Origin: Gossypium raimondii
Taxonomy: Eukaryota > Streptophyta > Magnoliopsida > Malvales > Malvaceae
Reading direction: 5' to 3'
Assembly: GCF_025698545.1 (NCBI RefSeq)
Contig: NC_068569.1
Location: 11,904,001 to 11,968,000, forward strand
Length of the DNA: 64,000 nucleotides
The notes below the pieces were generated by a model. It worked only from the letters and a program-made list of their open reading frames with translations, did not search any database and was not told the DNA's origin. Positions within the stretch are counted from its first letter, which is position 1. Each line of letters begins with the position of its first letter. Positions 35,783 to 47,800 of this stretch are shown piece by piece. The position numbers and the translations under genes were made by a program.

Positions 35783-38433
35783 ATTGTAAGACCCAATTTC
35801 TGCCGGGGCCCAAAACCAATACAAACCCAAACAGACCTCAGCCCAAATACCAATTAAAACCAAACACAAAATAAAAACAAAACCAGGCCTAAAATTAAAC
35901 AAACCCAACAACCCTAAGCCCAAACCTAATGGCCCAACAAACTAAAAATTTTCAGCCAATCAAAAAGCAAAAACCCTAGCTAGCCGCCGTTCCTACCCTA
36001 GCCTCTGCCTCCTCGCATGTCCACTGCCCCCACCGCTCGCCTATCACCGACCATCCACACGCATCACATGCCTCTGACACCTGCAGAGAAAAATGAATGC
36101 AAAGCAATAGAAGAAGCCAGCAAAATAAAGAGCAAAAAAACAAAAAAAGATGAAAATCAACGGTTGTAATATGGCTATAAAAGCCAAAATATTCTCGTTG
36201 TACATTTTTTACACGCATTAGTAAATCAAAAGAGAACAGAAATTTTAAAAGGTTGAGATCTTGTTGTTTTTTCATTTTTTCTTTTCTCCTTTTATTTATT
36301 TTTTATTTCTTTTACAAATCTATTTTAATAAATAATAAAAAGAGAAAGGAAGGAAAACTTACCTGAAATGCCCCTCGGCCGCGTCGTCAGAGGTCTCTCC
36401 GTCGCCGAAATCGGCCTTAAAAGGTGGGTTTAGGGGTCCTTTCTCTCGGCCTTCGGGCCAAGGAAGTTTGGCCTTCGAAGGGATTTGAAACAGGGGCATA
36501 AAAATCGCCCTTTGCGCAACGCAGGCCACCGGCCACGGCGGCGGTGGTCATGGCCGAAACCCTATTGCCGGATGTGGGGGGAGAGTATTTGAGAGAGTTT
36601 GGCAGATTTTTTTTTTAAAATAGGGCTGAAATGATTTTTTTGGGTTTAAAAAAAATTCTATTTATAGTGTATCCATACGAAGTCGTTTTGGGCCTCAGTC
36701 TCAGGCGCCAAAACAACGTCGTTTTAACTTTGCCCGATTACCCGACCCATTTACCTGAAGGATCCGCGTGTTTTGTGACTAGGGTATAATTGCTACCCTA
36801 GTCCTTCTACTTTTCTTTGTGTTTCCAATTAAGTACTCTTTACTTTTGCAATTTTACCCCGTTATTTGTCACCCTTTCAATTCAGTCCTTACTCGAACTA
36901 CATCATTTTGGGGGAGAGGGAAAATTTCCATTTTGGTCCCCCATATTATACGCGTGTTCAGAGTAGTCCTTCCCCTTATTTATTTACGGATTTCTCCCCT
37001 GAAGTTCTGTTTTAAGTTCAGATTAGTCCCTTTTGTTGTTTTTGCTATTAAATTAATTAATTTCAATGGTATTGTCATTATTTTTACTATTGCTATTATT
37101 TTTAATATTACCATCATTTTCATTGTGTTTATCATTACTGTTTACCTTATTATTATTATTATATTTATCTATTCATTCATACCCTTTTGTTATTTCAAAT
37201 CTAATTATATATATATACATGTTCATAATATATATATGTACACATATATACTTTTGTATAATTTATTCACATATACATACGTACTTATATATTTTTTATA
37301 TTTTTATATACACGCCTATATATATTTATATACATGGTTTTTACTTTACTTCCATGAATATATACATACATACTTATATTTTTATATACTTTATAATTAT
37401 TATATACATATATATATACACACATATATCGTTTTACATTTTTATAATTTTATTCATCTTCTTTATTTATTTATTTACGTTTTCATTATCATTTTGGAAG
37501 AATGTTTTAATTTTATTCACTTATATACTTGTTATTTTGTATGTTATTGATTTGTCCTTTTTATTTTATTTTATCTTATTTTGTTGCTATTGCTCGTATT
37601 TTTTTACATCATCGTATTCAATATTGTTTTATTACGCATATTAACACCTAGTTTCATTTCTACCATTTCGTGTTAGATCAATTTTATTCGATGCATGAAT
37701 CACGATTTTAAAATAAACAAAACTTTGTATTTTGATATTCGAAAAGATCGTGTCCTAACTTACGGGTTTTCGATTTTCTCGACAAACCCAAATACACGAA
37801 TCTTTTCAAACTCAAGTTTTAAACGGTCTCGGGAATTAAGAAAAGTTCGTGTCCTAACTTACTGGGCATGAACCCTTTTTTTAAAACCCTAGATAGCTAA
37901 ATATCTTTTAAATAAGCAAACTTTCAGCATGTATTCTCGTATCGGGAAATCGATACGTTGTGTCCTAACGCATTGGATATGACATGTTGTTTTCTCGATA
38001 TGAGGATTTCTCTAAAAAAATAATAAAGGCAATATTTTGCATTTTGAAATTCGAGAAAGTGTGCCCTAACGTGCTGGGTTTCGATTTCTCGTTTGACCAA
38101 ATAGCCAAATATTCTCTTAAAACTTCAAAATATGGGTTTCTGAAACCATAAGGTGATCTTGGTTTCGAGGGTTTAAAGTATCGTATCCTAACGTGCTGGA
38201 TGTGATATTCCTTCAGAACAATAGAGTCTTAAATTTCAATCCATGTTATTCAATTTTTTTTAAGGATCGTTTTTTTAAACTCTTCAAAGTTTTCAATCTA
38301 AACCGTTTGTTAATAACAACGCTTCGAGGTGACCCGATCACACCTCATCAAAAAAGATTGGTGGCGACTCCCATGTTCGTTTTTCATTTCAAAATCCAAG
38401 TCGACCCCGTTTATCAAAAAAATGGTTTCGACA
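35783..38433 (-). mobile_element. F2-family LTR copy B
   Basis: On the minus strand it starts at 38433 with TGTCGAAACCATTTTTTTGA and ends near 35783 in GGGTCTTACAAT. CATAT is present at 35778-35782 and 38434-38438, a 5-bp target duplication. It runs opposite to copy A and matches it throughout, including the ATATA block and a TATAAATA on the reverse strand at about 36659-36666 that corresponds to the copy A promoter. The length is 2651 bp; no coding region. Confidence 0.82.
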
Positions 38434-39286
38434 CATATTTTTGGAAAATTACTATTTTGCCCTTACACTTTTAATTCATTACAATTTAGTCCCTAGGCTT
38501 GGAAAATAAATTTCATACAATTTAATCCTTACTCAAGCCTAGTCAATTTTTATACACATTAATAGCAGCCCATATATTTCATAAAATTTACAATTTTACC
38601 ATAAATTTATCATCTTTTCAATTTAATCCCTAATTGATAATTTCATCAAAATTCTCTTTACAAAAGTTGTTTATCTAACAACAACCTTTCATTTTCTATC
38701 ATAAAACTTCAAAATTCAAGCATACTCATCAATGGAAAAACCCTAATACTTTAATGATTTTGCAAATTAATCCCGAGCTAGCTAGATTAAGCTATTATGA
38801 TATCGAAACATAGAAATCATAAAAAACGGGACAATGATATATACCTAATTGAGAAAAATAAGCTTGCTAATATCTCAAGCTTCCATGGCTAGGGTTTTGT
38901 TTTTTTGTTTTTTATGTTTGGTAGATGATGATGATAATAGATTTTTTATTTGATTTATTATAACTTTATTCTTAATTTCCAAAATTAACCCTAATGTTTC
39001 ATGAAATTTCCAATGATGACTATTCATGCTTAACTACTAAGAATTTTAATGAGTTAATTACTATATACAGACCTCCAATTTCAAATTCTATAGCTATTTA
39101 ATATCAATAGCTATTAGAACTCAACTTTTGCACTTAAATGCAATTTAGTCCTTTTCATCAAATTTTTATACTGTATTTCTATCATATAGTAGACCATAAA
39201 ATAATAATAAAATAAATTCTTTTTCCAACTTCAAATTTATGGTCCTGAAACCACTGTTCCGATTTCACTGAAAATGGGCTGTTACA
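38434..39286 (-). mobile_element. right piece (5' end) of the F1 solo LTR
   Basis: It holds the F1 signature GGAACAGTGGTTTCAGGACC on the minus strand and ends at the ATTAT duplication. It is the third and last piece of the 28299-39286 LTR. Confidence 0.8.
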
Positions 39287-39291
39287 ATTAT

Positions 39292-39590
39292 AATACGAGG
39301 GCCCACTTCAAACCCTTTTCTACCTATAAATACCCTCATTTCTCGGAAGAGCAGGGATAAGCAAGCATCAAGCAGTGAAGCTCTACTTCTATATCTACTC
39401 AACATTCTTCAACCAACATATCTAACAACTCTCTATAATTTACACCTCTCACTGTGTGAATATTTCTTGATTTAGTGATTTTCTGAATCTCTCACAGTGT
39501 GACCACCCTCGACTTAACGATTCTCCGAATTTCTCCTAACGTGAACGGCTACTACAAGCTGCCTTTTACTTTTTATATTTTAACAAGGTA
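39292..39590 (+). mobile_element. possible copia-like LTR, right part, with primer-binding-like site
   Basis: TATAAATA at 39331-39338 is followed by a pyrimidine-rich leader. A duplicated block (ctctcactgtgtgaa ... and ctctcacagtgtgac ...) follows, then TATTTTAACA and AGGTATTAAGC, which resembles the tRNA-Met site TGGTATCAGAGC. An LTR whose other half is left of the nest at 28095-28298 is possible. Not proven, as no gag-pol or partner LTR was seen. Confidence 0.35.
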
Positions 39591-41998
39591 TTAAGCTTTA
39601 CAACTTGATTAGTTATTCAAGTAATTGATTTCCAAAACAACAGGAAAAAAATTAAAGAAATTAAAGAGATGATGTTCTAGAAGAGTTCGATTAGCAATTA
39701 TATTTTTCTATATAATAGTAAAATATATTCTATTTTATAAACTTAGGTGTTAATCTGAGAATTCCCTGAAAAAAAAAGTGATATAAGCTTAGGTGTAAAT
39801 GCAGCTAAGTTAAACAAATATCCAATCTAAGTGCTAGTAGTAATATAGAAGATGAAGTTTATTAGAATAAAAAAGGAAAAGAATCAAGTTTGCATCATCC
39901 AGTTCGTCATGGTGCAAAAATATAGTGACATTGACACCCAAAAAAGGGACTCCTTCATGATATTTGTGTTTTCCACTTTTATTATTAATTTTAATATATG
40001 CTTTGGATAATTGATGGATGTCTCAGTGCTCAAGGGACTTGATTCCATTGTAGGAGGTTATGAAAGCCGGAAAAGAATAATTATGAGAGCCAACAGCCGT
40101 GCACATTTTCTTAGAGATGCATTCTAAGATATAAAAAGGAAAATGTAGCTACAAAATTGTAACAACTTATAAACCCAATACACCATTGCTTAAATCTTGG
40201 CCTATACATATTTCAAAAGCATAAAAAAAAACGACAACAGCAGCTTCTGATATCCTTTTAAAGTTACTGCTTATGTCCCCAACTCAAATTTTCGTGCATG
40301 ATATGTCCCCAAAAAAAGTCGGTGGAAAGAGAAAGCTAGAGACAACGAAAAGTAAAAAAAGTTCCTCTTGTTCTTTATAAAACTGTTTTTTCTTTTGGAA
40401 TTTTCTTTTTATTACCGTGTTTAAATAATTTTGATATATTATATTCATATTCAAGCGTGCTTGGGGATAGAGATTCTTACAACGAAGTTAAGTGGGACTT
40501 TGGTCTGGTATCCCACTTGTTTTGTTCTATTTTTTTCAATGAGCCAAGTCTGAAACCCTAAAACATCAACCCGTCATCTTCCATACAATTAACCAACCTT
40601 CTTATAAAAACATATGGCCTATATCCATTCTCCGGCAAATTACGGAATTTTACATTTAAAAAAAAGCTAAAATACCAGAAAAAGAAACATGTTAGTGATG
40701 AAAATAAGTTGCAATTTGGACAGTTTTCTTTATTTATTTTTCTGTTGACTTTAAATTTTTCATACCATTACACTTTAAAATATTACATTATTATTTTCTT
40801 TGCATTTTAAGTCCCAGTGAGTGCGCCAACCAAACATACATCTCGCGTTGAACAGGTTTTCATCCTTATGTTGCCGAATTATTTGCCATCAATTAAGCGA
40901 AGAAAACTTTTTAAAATTGTGGGTTTTGTCATGCTTTAGCTTTATGGAGATTCATTTTTTTAAAATTAATTTGTTATTCCTAAAATTCTATAATTATGTA
41001 ACATGTTGATGTATGGACGGTTGGAATTTTAATTTAATTTTTTTAAAAAAAAATTACGTCTCTTATTTTATTTTATAGATAGATTTTCAGGAGCTTTCAC
41101 ATTTTACTAGTACATGTGATTCCCAAATTTAGAAAAGAAAAAGTTGATAGTGGTTCGGGTGGAATAATTAAAGAACAAAGAAAATGGTAAGATAAATCAT
41201 TAATTTGGAATAAATTAATTGATAAATAAATGAAGCATGAGACAGAAAAATTACGTAACTTCCCACAAATCCCCGAGGGCCACCCAGTAGGTGACGTAGC
41301 AACGGTCACAATCGAGTGATGTAAGGCGGATTCGTTAATCGCTGCTTTGGGATTTTCCTTTGGTTTGGTAACTTTTAATTACTAAATAAGCTATTGGAGA
41401 ATCCATCTCAGTATCTCAACCTGCCATATTATCCATCGATTCATCCCTCTGTTAATATACAGTTAGTGTTGTTTTCTTTTTCTTGTAAAATTGGTATGCA
41501 AGTTCCAAGTCTTCTACCGACCATGGAATTGGAAGGTAATACATCATGTGCCTTTTTGACTCAAAGAGCTCTTCCCATATGCGCAGACAAAAGAATCTTC
41601 TTTTAACAAAATATAGTCGATTATAGCCGCCAAAATCAGAAGACAAAAAGTGCTAGATTCGGATTGGAAACCAGAAATGTGAACTCCATTTTCAAAACTC
41701 ATTAATTAAGCATGCAACCTAATTAATTTAAAAAAAAAAATTGGGGACAATCGAAGCGGTCCAATTTTATTTTGTTTCCTCTACACTCTAAAATTGTAAA
41801 TAGAGAAGCAAATGTTCAACAGATAAAAAATGATACTCATGCAGAGGAGGGAAACAGAATCCACCTGAGCTACAATGCTGAAAAGCTATAGGCTGCTCCT
41901 TTCAAACCTAAAAGATTAGGGGAGGGTAAAATTTCTATAAGAATCAAGATCCTCCTGGTAAAAATCTCTGTACACTAGTTTTTTTAATCCTAGTCTAA
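39591..41998. other. intergenic, no gene supported
   Basis: AT-rich with scattered short frames and no family signature. Its right end is the 3' flank of the CCD4 gene. No RNA gene seen. Confidence 0.5.
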
Positions 41999-43822
41999 TT
42001 AAGCTTGATTGATCAAGGATTTGGCGTCTATAAACGTTCCATGAAACCCGTATGGAACCCTGGATGGTAATTTAATCGAAGATTCAAGTTGTAAATTTAT
42101 GGCGTCTACTATTTGGAGTTCTGATTTCCAACTATTTTCATCATGAACAAAGGAAATAATATAACCGTCATCTTCAGCTGATTCACAATTATCGTCTCGA
42201 GGCAAGAAAAACGGCTCCCCACCAAATTTTTTATCGCCGTAAATGTACTTTTTTACCTCCCCAGTAAAAAGATCAATCTTGGCAAATCCCGACACTTTTG
42301 GCCATGGTTCAGCAATGGCAAGATAAGCATACCGTGTTCTTCTTCCAAGCCGGTTCCTATTCACCATTCCAGCTTCCAAGTTCACTTGCTCCGATTCCGA
42401 GATTATTGGGCGACGTGTGGACTTACCTGTCTTCAAATTGAGCCTAATTTCGGACAACACACTTTTCAAACTCTCATCACATTCATTGAAAATAGAGTCG
42501 GGAGGTGTCATACAAGAACCAATCACTACAACTTCATCCGATTCCGGCTCTTCCCAAGCGTTCCATAGATGAAAACAGAAAGTATCAGGGGATTCAACCC
42601 ATATTATATCCTTGGAATCACTTGCATTTTTAGAAAGAATCCCGAAGGAAGACTTCTTGTTCTTATCGTAAATTACTGGCGAGCCACCGAAGATCATTTC
42701 TTGCAGCTTGAACAGCACTTGCTGATTGGGGATCACAACGAAATTCTCGGTGATGGCGAAATCATGCATCATGGTTGGCATGGATAGAGGGATCTCGACA
42801 TCCGGTGATTTTGTGCCGTCAGGTTGAAACTTGAAGTACTTTAAGTAGGGCTTTTGGATAACATCGTAACTCAAAGCAAAGAGTTCTTTGGAAAAAGGAT
42901 CGATTTTGGGGTGTGCAATCATTGTAGATTCAAGTTGATCATCAAAATTGTATCTTCCAACGGTTTCCAAATCTCCCGAGGGACTGATGCGCAAGTGGTA
43001 AGGAAGGTCATCTTCGGACATAGCTAGAAGTCGATTATTGAAGTAAACTAAGCCCGCATTAGCTACCCCAGTGCCTTGTTTGTGATCAACAAGGCCGAAA
43101 AGGCCTCTGGCATAGAAAAGTAAGAGTCTGGCAATCCCTGAGTGGCCATGTAATTCACCGATTGCTTTAGGGAAAACAGGGCGACCCAACTCTTTCTCTT
43201 GTAAAAATCTTTGTGTCTCAGTAAAACGACAAGCATAGCTGGCGTTGCCATTATCAATGGTAACGGCGTGTACCATGCCGTCACCATCGAAGAAGTGGTG
43301 ACCTGCAACGGGCTCGAACAAAGGGTTGGCTCCATTGCGGAGATACACGCCGTTGATGCAAGAAGGGATAGTGCCGGTGACAGGAAGGGCCTGCTTGACG
43401 GGCTGTTCAGGGACGGGAGCGAAGTTTCCGGAGATTTGCACATGTGGGTCTGCGGTTTTAGGAAGTGGGTGTTGAAGCTCAAGTGAGACCAAGGCGCTTT
43501 CAGCCATGTCAAGTGCCATGGCTGCAGCTCTTTGGAGGAGGTTCCACTGTGGGTGGCGGTGGGTTTTAGGTTGTACTTGTACATTTACAGAGTCGTCTTC
43601 TATGGGGATTAAGGGGTTTTGGTAGGGTTGTTTTGGGAAATGGAGGACTGAAGGAGAGTGCAAAGCAGAGTGAATGATGCTGATATTGTGGGTTCTGTTG
43701 GGCTGCCGACTGTTCCAGGAGATGGATGTTGGAGAGTGGCCCAAATGTACCGTTGATGAGGAGGCAGAGGAAAGAGGATGGGAAATCTGGGGTTTGGCAC
43801 AATTACATGAGGAAGAAGCCAT
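41999..43822 (-). CDS. CCD4: carotenoid cleavage dioxygenase 4
   Basis: The gene is a single open frame of 1824 bp, 607 residues, without introns, as is usual for CCD4. It splits carotenoids oxidatively at the 9,10 (9',10') bond and so lowers carotenoid content and releases C13 apocarotenoids; it acts in plastids, often at plastoglobules. The RPE65-type fold is evident from [11 protein letters not shown] and GDGMVHAV near residues 161-186. The four iron-binding His are seen as AHPKIDP (His304), MMHDFAI (His353), FHLWNAWEE (His418) and GFHGTFID (His594). The Ser/His-rich N-terminus ([21 protein letters not shown]) is a transit peptide. The start is the ATG at 43822; an in-frame upstream ATG adds 60 hydrophobic residues but lies between TATA box and the true start and is not supported. 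Neighbours are intergenic DNA on both sides, so no cluster is implied. Assignment to CCD4 rather than CCD1, CCD7 or CCD8 is by overall sequence match from memory. Confidence 0.93.
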   Translation of the reverse strand: MASSSCNCAKPQISHPLSSASSSTVHLGHSPTSISWNSRQPNRTHNISIIHSALHSPSVLHFPKQPYQNPLIPIEDDSVNVQVQPKTHRHPQWNLLQRAAAMALDMAESALVSLELQHPLPKTADPHVQISGNFAPVPEQPVKQALPVTGTIPSCINGVYLRNGANPLFEPVAGHHFFDGDGMVHAVTIDNGNASYACRFTETQRFLQEKELGRPVFPKAIGELHGHSGIARLLLFYARGLFGLVDHKQGTGVANAGLVYFNNRLLAMSEDDLPYHLRISPSGDLETVGRYNFDDQLESTMIAHPKIDPFSKELFALSYDVIQKPYLKYFKFQPDGTKSPDVEIPLSMPTMMHDFAITENFVVIPNQQVLFKLQEMIFGGSPVIYDKNKKSSFGILSKNASDSKDIIWVESPDTFCFHLWNAWEEPESDEVVVIGSCMTPPDSIFNECDESLKSVLSEIRLNLKTGKSTRRPIISESEQVNLEAGMVNRNRLGRRTRYAYLAIAEPWPKVSGFAKIDLFTGEVKKYIYGDKKFGGEPFFLPRDDNCESAEDDGYIISFVHDENSWKSELQIVDAINLQLESSIKLPSRVPYGFHGTFIDAKSLINQA

Positions 43823-43961
43823 AGCTTTTAAAGGGTAGAAGGCAGAACTCAAAAATGCGTTTTGTGATTGGTCTTGGGATAAAGAAAGTGTATAAGGAGA
43901 CAGATTCAGATGAAAGAATGAGTGAGTGTGCTTTGGGGCAAGAAAGAAGAGAAAATGGAGG

Positions 43962-43969
43962 TATAAATA
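43962..43969 (-). promoter_or_regulatory. TATA-like box of CCD4
   Basis: The minus strand reads TATTTATA about 140 bp upstream of the start codon. The downstream leader has a pyrimidine-rich stretch. Reading as TATA box is by position. Confidence 0.45.
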
Positions 43970-44014
43970 GAGTGGGGGGATGGCTAAACCTATCCCAGAC
44001 ATCTAAGGGATGGG

Positions 44015-44020
44015 CACGTG
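44015..44020 (-). promoter_or_regulatory. G-box upstream of CCD4
   Basis: A perfect CACGTG lies about 45 bp upstream of the TATA-like box. G-boxes bind bZIP and bHLH factors (HY5, PIFs, ABFs) in light and abscisic acid control. Involvement here is an inference from position. Confidence 0.45.
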
Positions 44021-44443
44021 GTGAACTTGTGCAATGGGCACCAAGTCATCCATAAGAAATTATTGTATCAGCTAGTTACTTAAGTTAGTAATCTATATTA
44101 TCTTCGTTTAAATTATGTCATTTAATGAAGTTGTTGAAATCAGATTACATAACTTGCTTGCTGAAAATGATATACTGTGATGCAACGTAATTATTTTATA
44201 CACTTCCTTTATTGTGATTGATTGCCAATTGCTGATATTGTTGTAGACCGAAGAAAACAGAGTATCCCATCAAGAGGAAAATTAATAAGGGTAGTTTATG
44301 AATTACTAGAAGATGCATCAATCTGAAGAGCCAAACCCAATAATATTTGCTTGGCAAAGGGTCCCCAATTTAGGGACCAAATGAGATGAGATTCAGAAAC
44401 ACACTCATTCGCACACAAAGGCAGGGAGTGAAATCAAATCAGT

Positions 44444-44472
44444 CACCTCACCTCACCTCACCTCACCTCACC
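44444..44472 (+). repeat. (CCTCA)n microsatellite, about five units
   Basis: CACCTCA repeats in a run ending CCCC. Found 600 bp upstream of CCD4. Confidence 0.9.
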
Positions 44473-44588
44473 CCATCTCATTTTTTTTTTATGCATATTA
44501 TTATTTTAAATTTTGATTAAATTTGTTTTTAAGCAAATAGGAGATCACAAAGAATTATAAATATACATTTCTCTTCTTCTTTTTTTGC

Positions 44589-44821
44589 CATAATATATAA
44601 TTTAGACATTGAACTTATTTATTTGTATTTAGTTGGTTTCTAATATTTTTTTTGAATTTAGTTAGTCCTTAAACTTAAACTTGTATTTTAACAATCACGT
44701 TAATATCTCTGCATTAATACTTTTAATTTGTGGAGAAGTACTAACCTGATTAATGAAATATTATTTTGAAGATTAATTAAATACAAATAAATAAATTTAA
44801 TAGTCAAATTATATATTATTG
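44589..44821. mobile_element. small MITE with about 43-bp inverted ends
   Basis: The left end, ATAATATATAATTTAGACAT and onward to TTATTTATTTGTATTTA (44590-44631), is the reverse complement of 44776-44820 with a few changes. There is no coding region and I could not fix the target duplication. It lies about 620 bp upstream of the CCD4 G-box. Confidence 0.6.
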
Positions 44822-47800
44822 TTTTACACAGGGAGTGCTTATATTATTTCTATTAATCCTATAATTTCATTATCATAGAGCCTATATTAACATACAATTA
44901 CGTAAATAATTTTGTAAGAGTCTATGTCGGCGTCCCTCCTCTTGTTGCAAATCCATCGACTGATACGATCACTCCACCCACTGGGCCTTTCTTCCCACCC
45001 CTTCTCAACCACACGAAATCTTGGTCACATCATATATATAATAGCTTCTCATGCACTCCCTCATCCTCTTCGTAAAGACATTAATAGGTCATGTCTATTT
45101 TTTTTCATGAAAGATGCGTATTTCATCCATAATCTCCAGCAAAGGTTAATGTCAGTGCCCCTCCCTTAATCAACATCCGATCATGTTCTCCTCCCTTTGT
45201 CTCCGACTAACACCGATTTCCGACCCCCCCAAAATCAAATTATTGAACACCCTGATATTTTTTTGTCTCTCCTTTTCCAAGTAATATCTGGACAGTAACG
45301 GTTCCCTCTTCTTCAAGGTTTACCAATTATGTTTTCTGGTCTAACTTTTCCAGCCGTCGTATGGCCCTAATAAATAATGGTCATAGTCGTGCTTCGTTTG
45401 GGGAATTTGGTTATGTATCTTCTTTACTATTCTTATTTAATTCTGTCCAGCTGAAAGAAAATAATTTTTGAATAATTATTTGGGGGAGCTTTCATGAATA
45501 TTCATAGAATTTTTTTACTAAATAATTTAAATATATGAAATATGCCATTTAAGTATATAAATATGGGAGAAATTATTATATACGTCCTTCTACTTACCTT
45601 AACTTTGAGCTCAACCAATTAAATGATTTCACGTTATAATTTTTACATGTGATACTTATACGTAAGCAGAAAAAATAATTGGAAATTCCAATCAAACGGG
45701 AGCCTCTTCAAGTGGAAGACGGAGAAGAGAAAGAGGAAAACATATTCAAAAAGAAAAATAATGCATAGGTTTAAAAAGTAAAAATGAAATCAAGATTTTA
45801 CTGCTTTCTAAGTTTTGTAAACACCAAAGCTTCTTTAGTTTAATATTCTCAAAGAATAAAAATGATGAAGTAAGCTAATTCAAATACGAAATTGCCTGAG
45901 ATTTTGTCATCGAATAATCTCAATTTTAACTTTTCATTTTTGACCAAAAAGTATAAGCGAAGACAAAAACTGATGGGGGAAGCCAATTACTGGGAACATT
46001 TCTCAATTTTATTTAACCCATACAAGATTAGCAAAGAAATCGATGTATTTGGCTGGATGCAGTTTGAGTTTTTGTAATATTTGATTTGGTTTCGGGTCCC
46101 ATTTTTCTATATAAAACTCGTTTTATTTAAATAAAATCAAATGAAAAACATTTATATTAATATACATAAACTCTCAAATATATATATTTGATAGTATTGG
46201 CCTATTATTTTAGATATGTAATGATTCAATTATAACTAATTAAAGTTAGCAATTATTTAAAAGAAATGACGCAATAATTCTAATAATTTTAAATTATTTA
46301 TAAGCTTAATAGCTTAACTCAAAATGATTTTTAATTGGCGTGTTACGAATGATTATGATATTAATTTAATTATTTAATTTATAAATGAATCTAGAGTATT
46401 TATTATGATTATCATAAAAAAAATAAAGAATCGCAATATTAGATTTTTTTTGGCTCAAAACAAGGTGACAGTTTTCTTTTTTTGACAAAGCCCAAATTTT
46501 CTAAATTCAGTTTCAGGTATTTCGATTTTTATCCCATACGATTTTGGTTTCGATTTCAAAAGTTAAAAATCGAATGGAATGGTTCAATTCAATTTTTGTT
46601 TAAAAACTGAACGGAATTCACCCAAACTATAGCTAAAGTGGGGAGAAGGGCATATATAATATTTTCTCTAGAGATTATTTTTGATACTCCAACATTAGAT
46701 TCTTTTCATTTTTATAATCCTTAAGTATCATTATCATTCTTTTTTCTTTTGGTACCATTCTTGTCTATTTTATGATATACATTCGGAGTTCATGGCTGAC
46801 TCTCCCAATAATGTCGTCTTTAAGGTATAAACATGCGTCTTCCCTTCAGAATGCAATGTGTCTTATCACTGTATACAACACTTGTTGATAAGTATCGTTC
46901 TTTTAACCACACCTATGGTACCTAAAAGTTTCGATAGACACTAAAGGTTATATAATTTTATAAATATAATTGACGGGATTTTGATTGCTCGGGAAAAAGA
47001 ATGTGGAGTATCATCTATTGATGGACCCTCTCAACAAGTTTGATATTAGACTCTGCATTTTTATGTTTAATTTGACCTCCAGGTATTGACTTTGCAAAGG
47101 AGAGCGCCTTCACTTACAATTTCACCCATTTAGAGATTTTTTTGGTGGGTGAAAGTGTTTCCATGTATGAACTCTTACGACTCTCGATGAAAGCGGGAGA
47201 CAAAATATAAAGATAAAGTCGAACATAAACACTTCAACTTCAATACTAAACCTATTCAAAAGGTCCATCAACCTTTGACAGACAACACTTTACATGCAAT
47301 CAAAATTCCTTCAACAAATAAAATTAAATAACTATCACATGTTCCATCTAAATCCTTTGAAGTCCACCGCTTATCTCGAAATTTCTTTTGGTTGTTTGGC
47401 TTTTCAAGTCATAATCTTTCTAATACATGCCGTACGATATGGTAGGAATCACTCGTTGTTGTGTGATGGACAACCAAAAGGGGGCTTGATATTGAGACCG
47501 CATGTTATCATTTTCATACCCCGTTGGCGTTACAATATGACATTAAGCTTTCAATCATTTTCATTGTCTGGTTTATCCTCTTTAACATTGAGTTTCTAAA
47601 AATTCTAACCTTCAAAGTCGGTTCTTAAACACAAACAAAGTATTAGATGCTTGGACTTGTAGTACACTACATTTCTTAGATAAACAAAAGAGATTTTAAC
47701 GATGAAATTAGAATTTTAAATTTACTAAATATTCGTTTTTTTTAACATATGAACTAATTAGTTAAAACTCCTAATATATAAATCATGATCTTGAAAAATA

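Larger units (their letters stand above)
28299..39286 (-). mobile_element. F1-family solo LTR holding two F2 LTR insertions
   Basis: The minus-strand 5' end is at 39286 (TGTAACAGCCCATTTTCAG) and the 3' end at 28299 (plus strand TGTAGCACCCCTAACCTG). It is flanked by ATTAT at 28294-28298 and 39287-39291, a perfect 5-bp target duplication. The host sequence is three separate pieces, 28299-28750, 34356-35787 and 38434-39286. Summed and less the duplicated bases they give about 2.7 kb, one LTR. The middle piece holds the 25-bp tandem repeat and GGCCGTGT-rich blocks that match the left piece. No internal coding region survives. Confidence 0.85.

Noticed and set aside
36819..37644. Two overlapping long hydrophobic frames (243 and 192 codons)
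   Set aside because: They lie wholly within F2 LTR copy B and follow the TATATA-rich block; the Ile/Tyr/Phe content is due to composition.
40440..40540. CGTGCTTGGGGATAGAG, reminiscent of 5S rRNA
   Set aside because: Only a short word matches; the rest of a 5S gene is absent.
43063..43802. Frames of 173 and 78 codons on the minus strand
   Set aside because: They are in other frames of the CCD4 coding region and carry no family signature.
43823..44002. 60-residue N-terminal extension of CCD4
   Set aside because: The segment covers the leader and the TATA-like box; the ATG at 43822 starts a typical plastid transit peptide.
44924..45180. 81-codon frame in a GC-richer patch
   Set aside because: No start context, no known family, and no neighbouring coding pieces; left as unassigned intergenic DNA.
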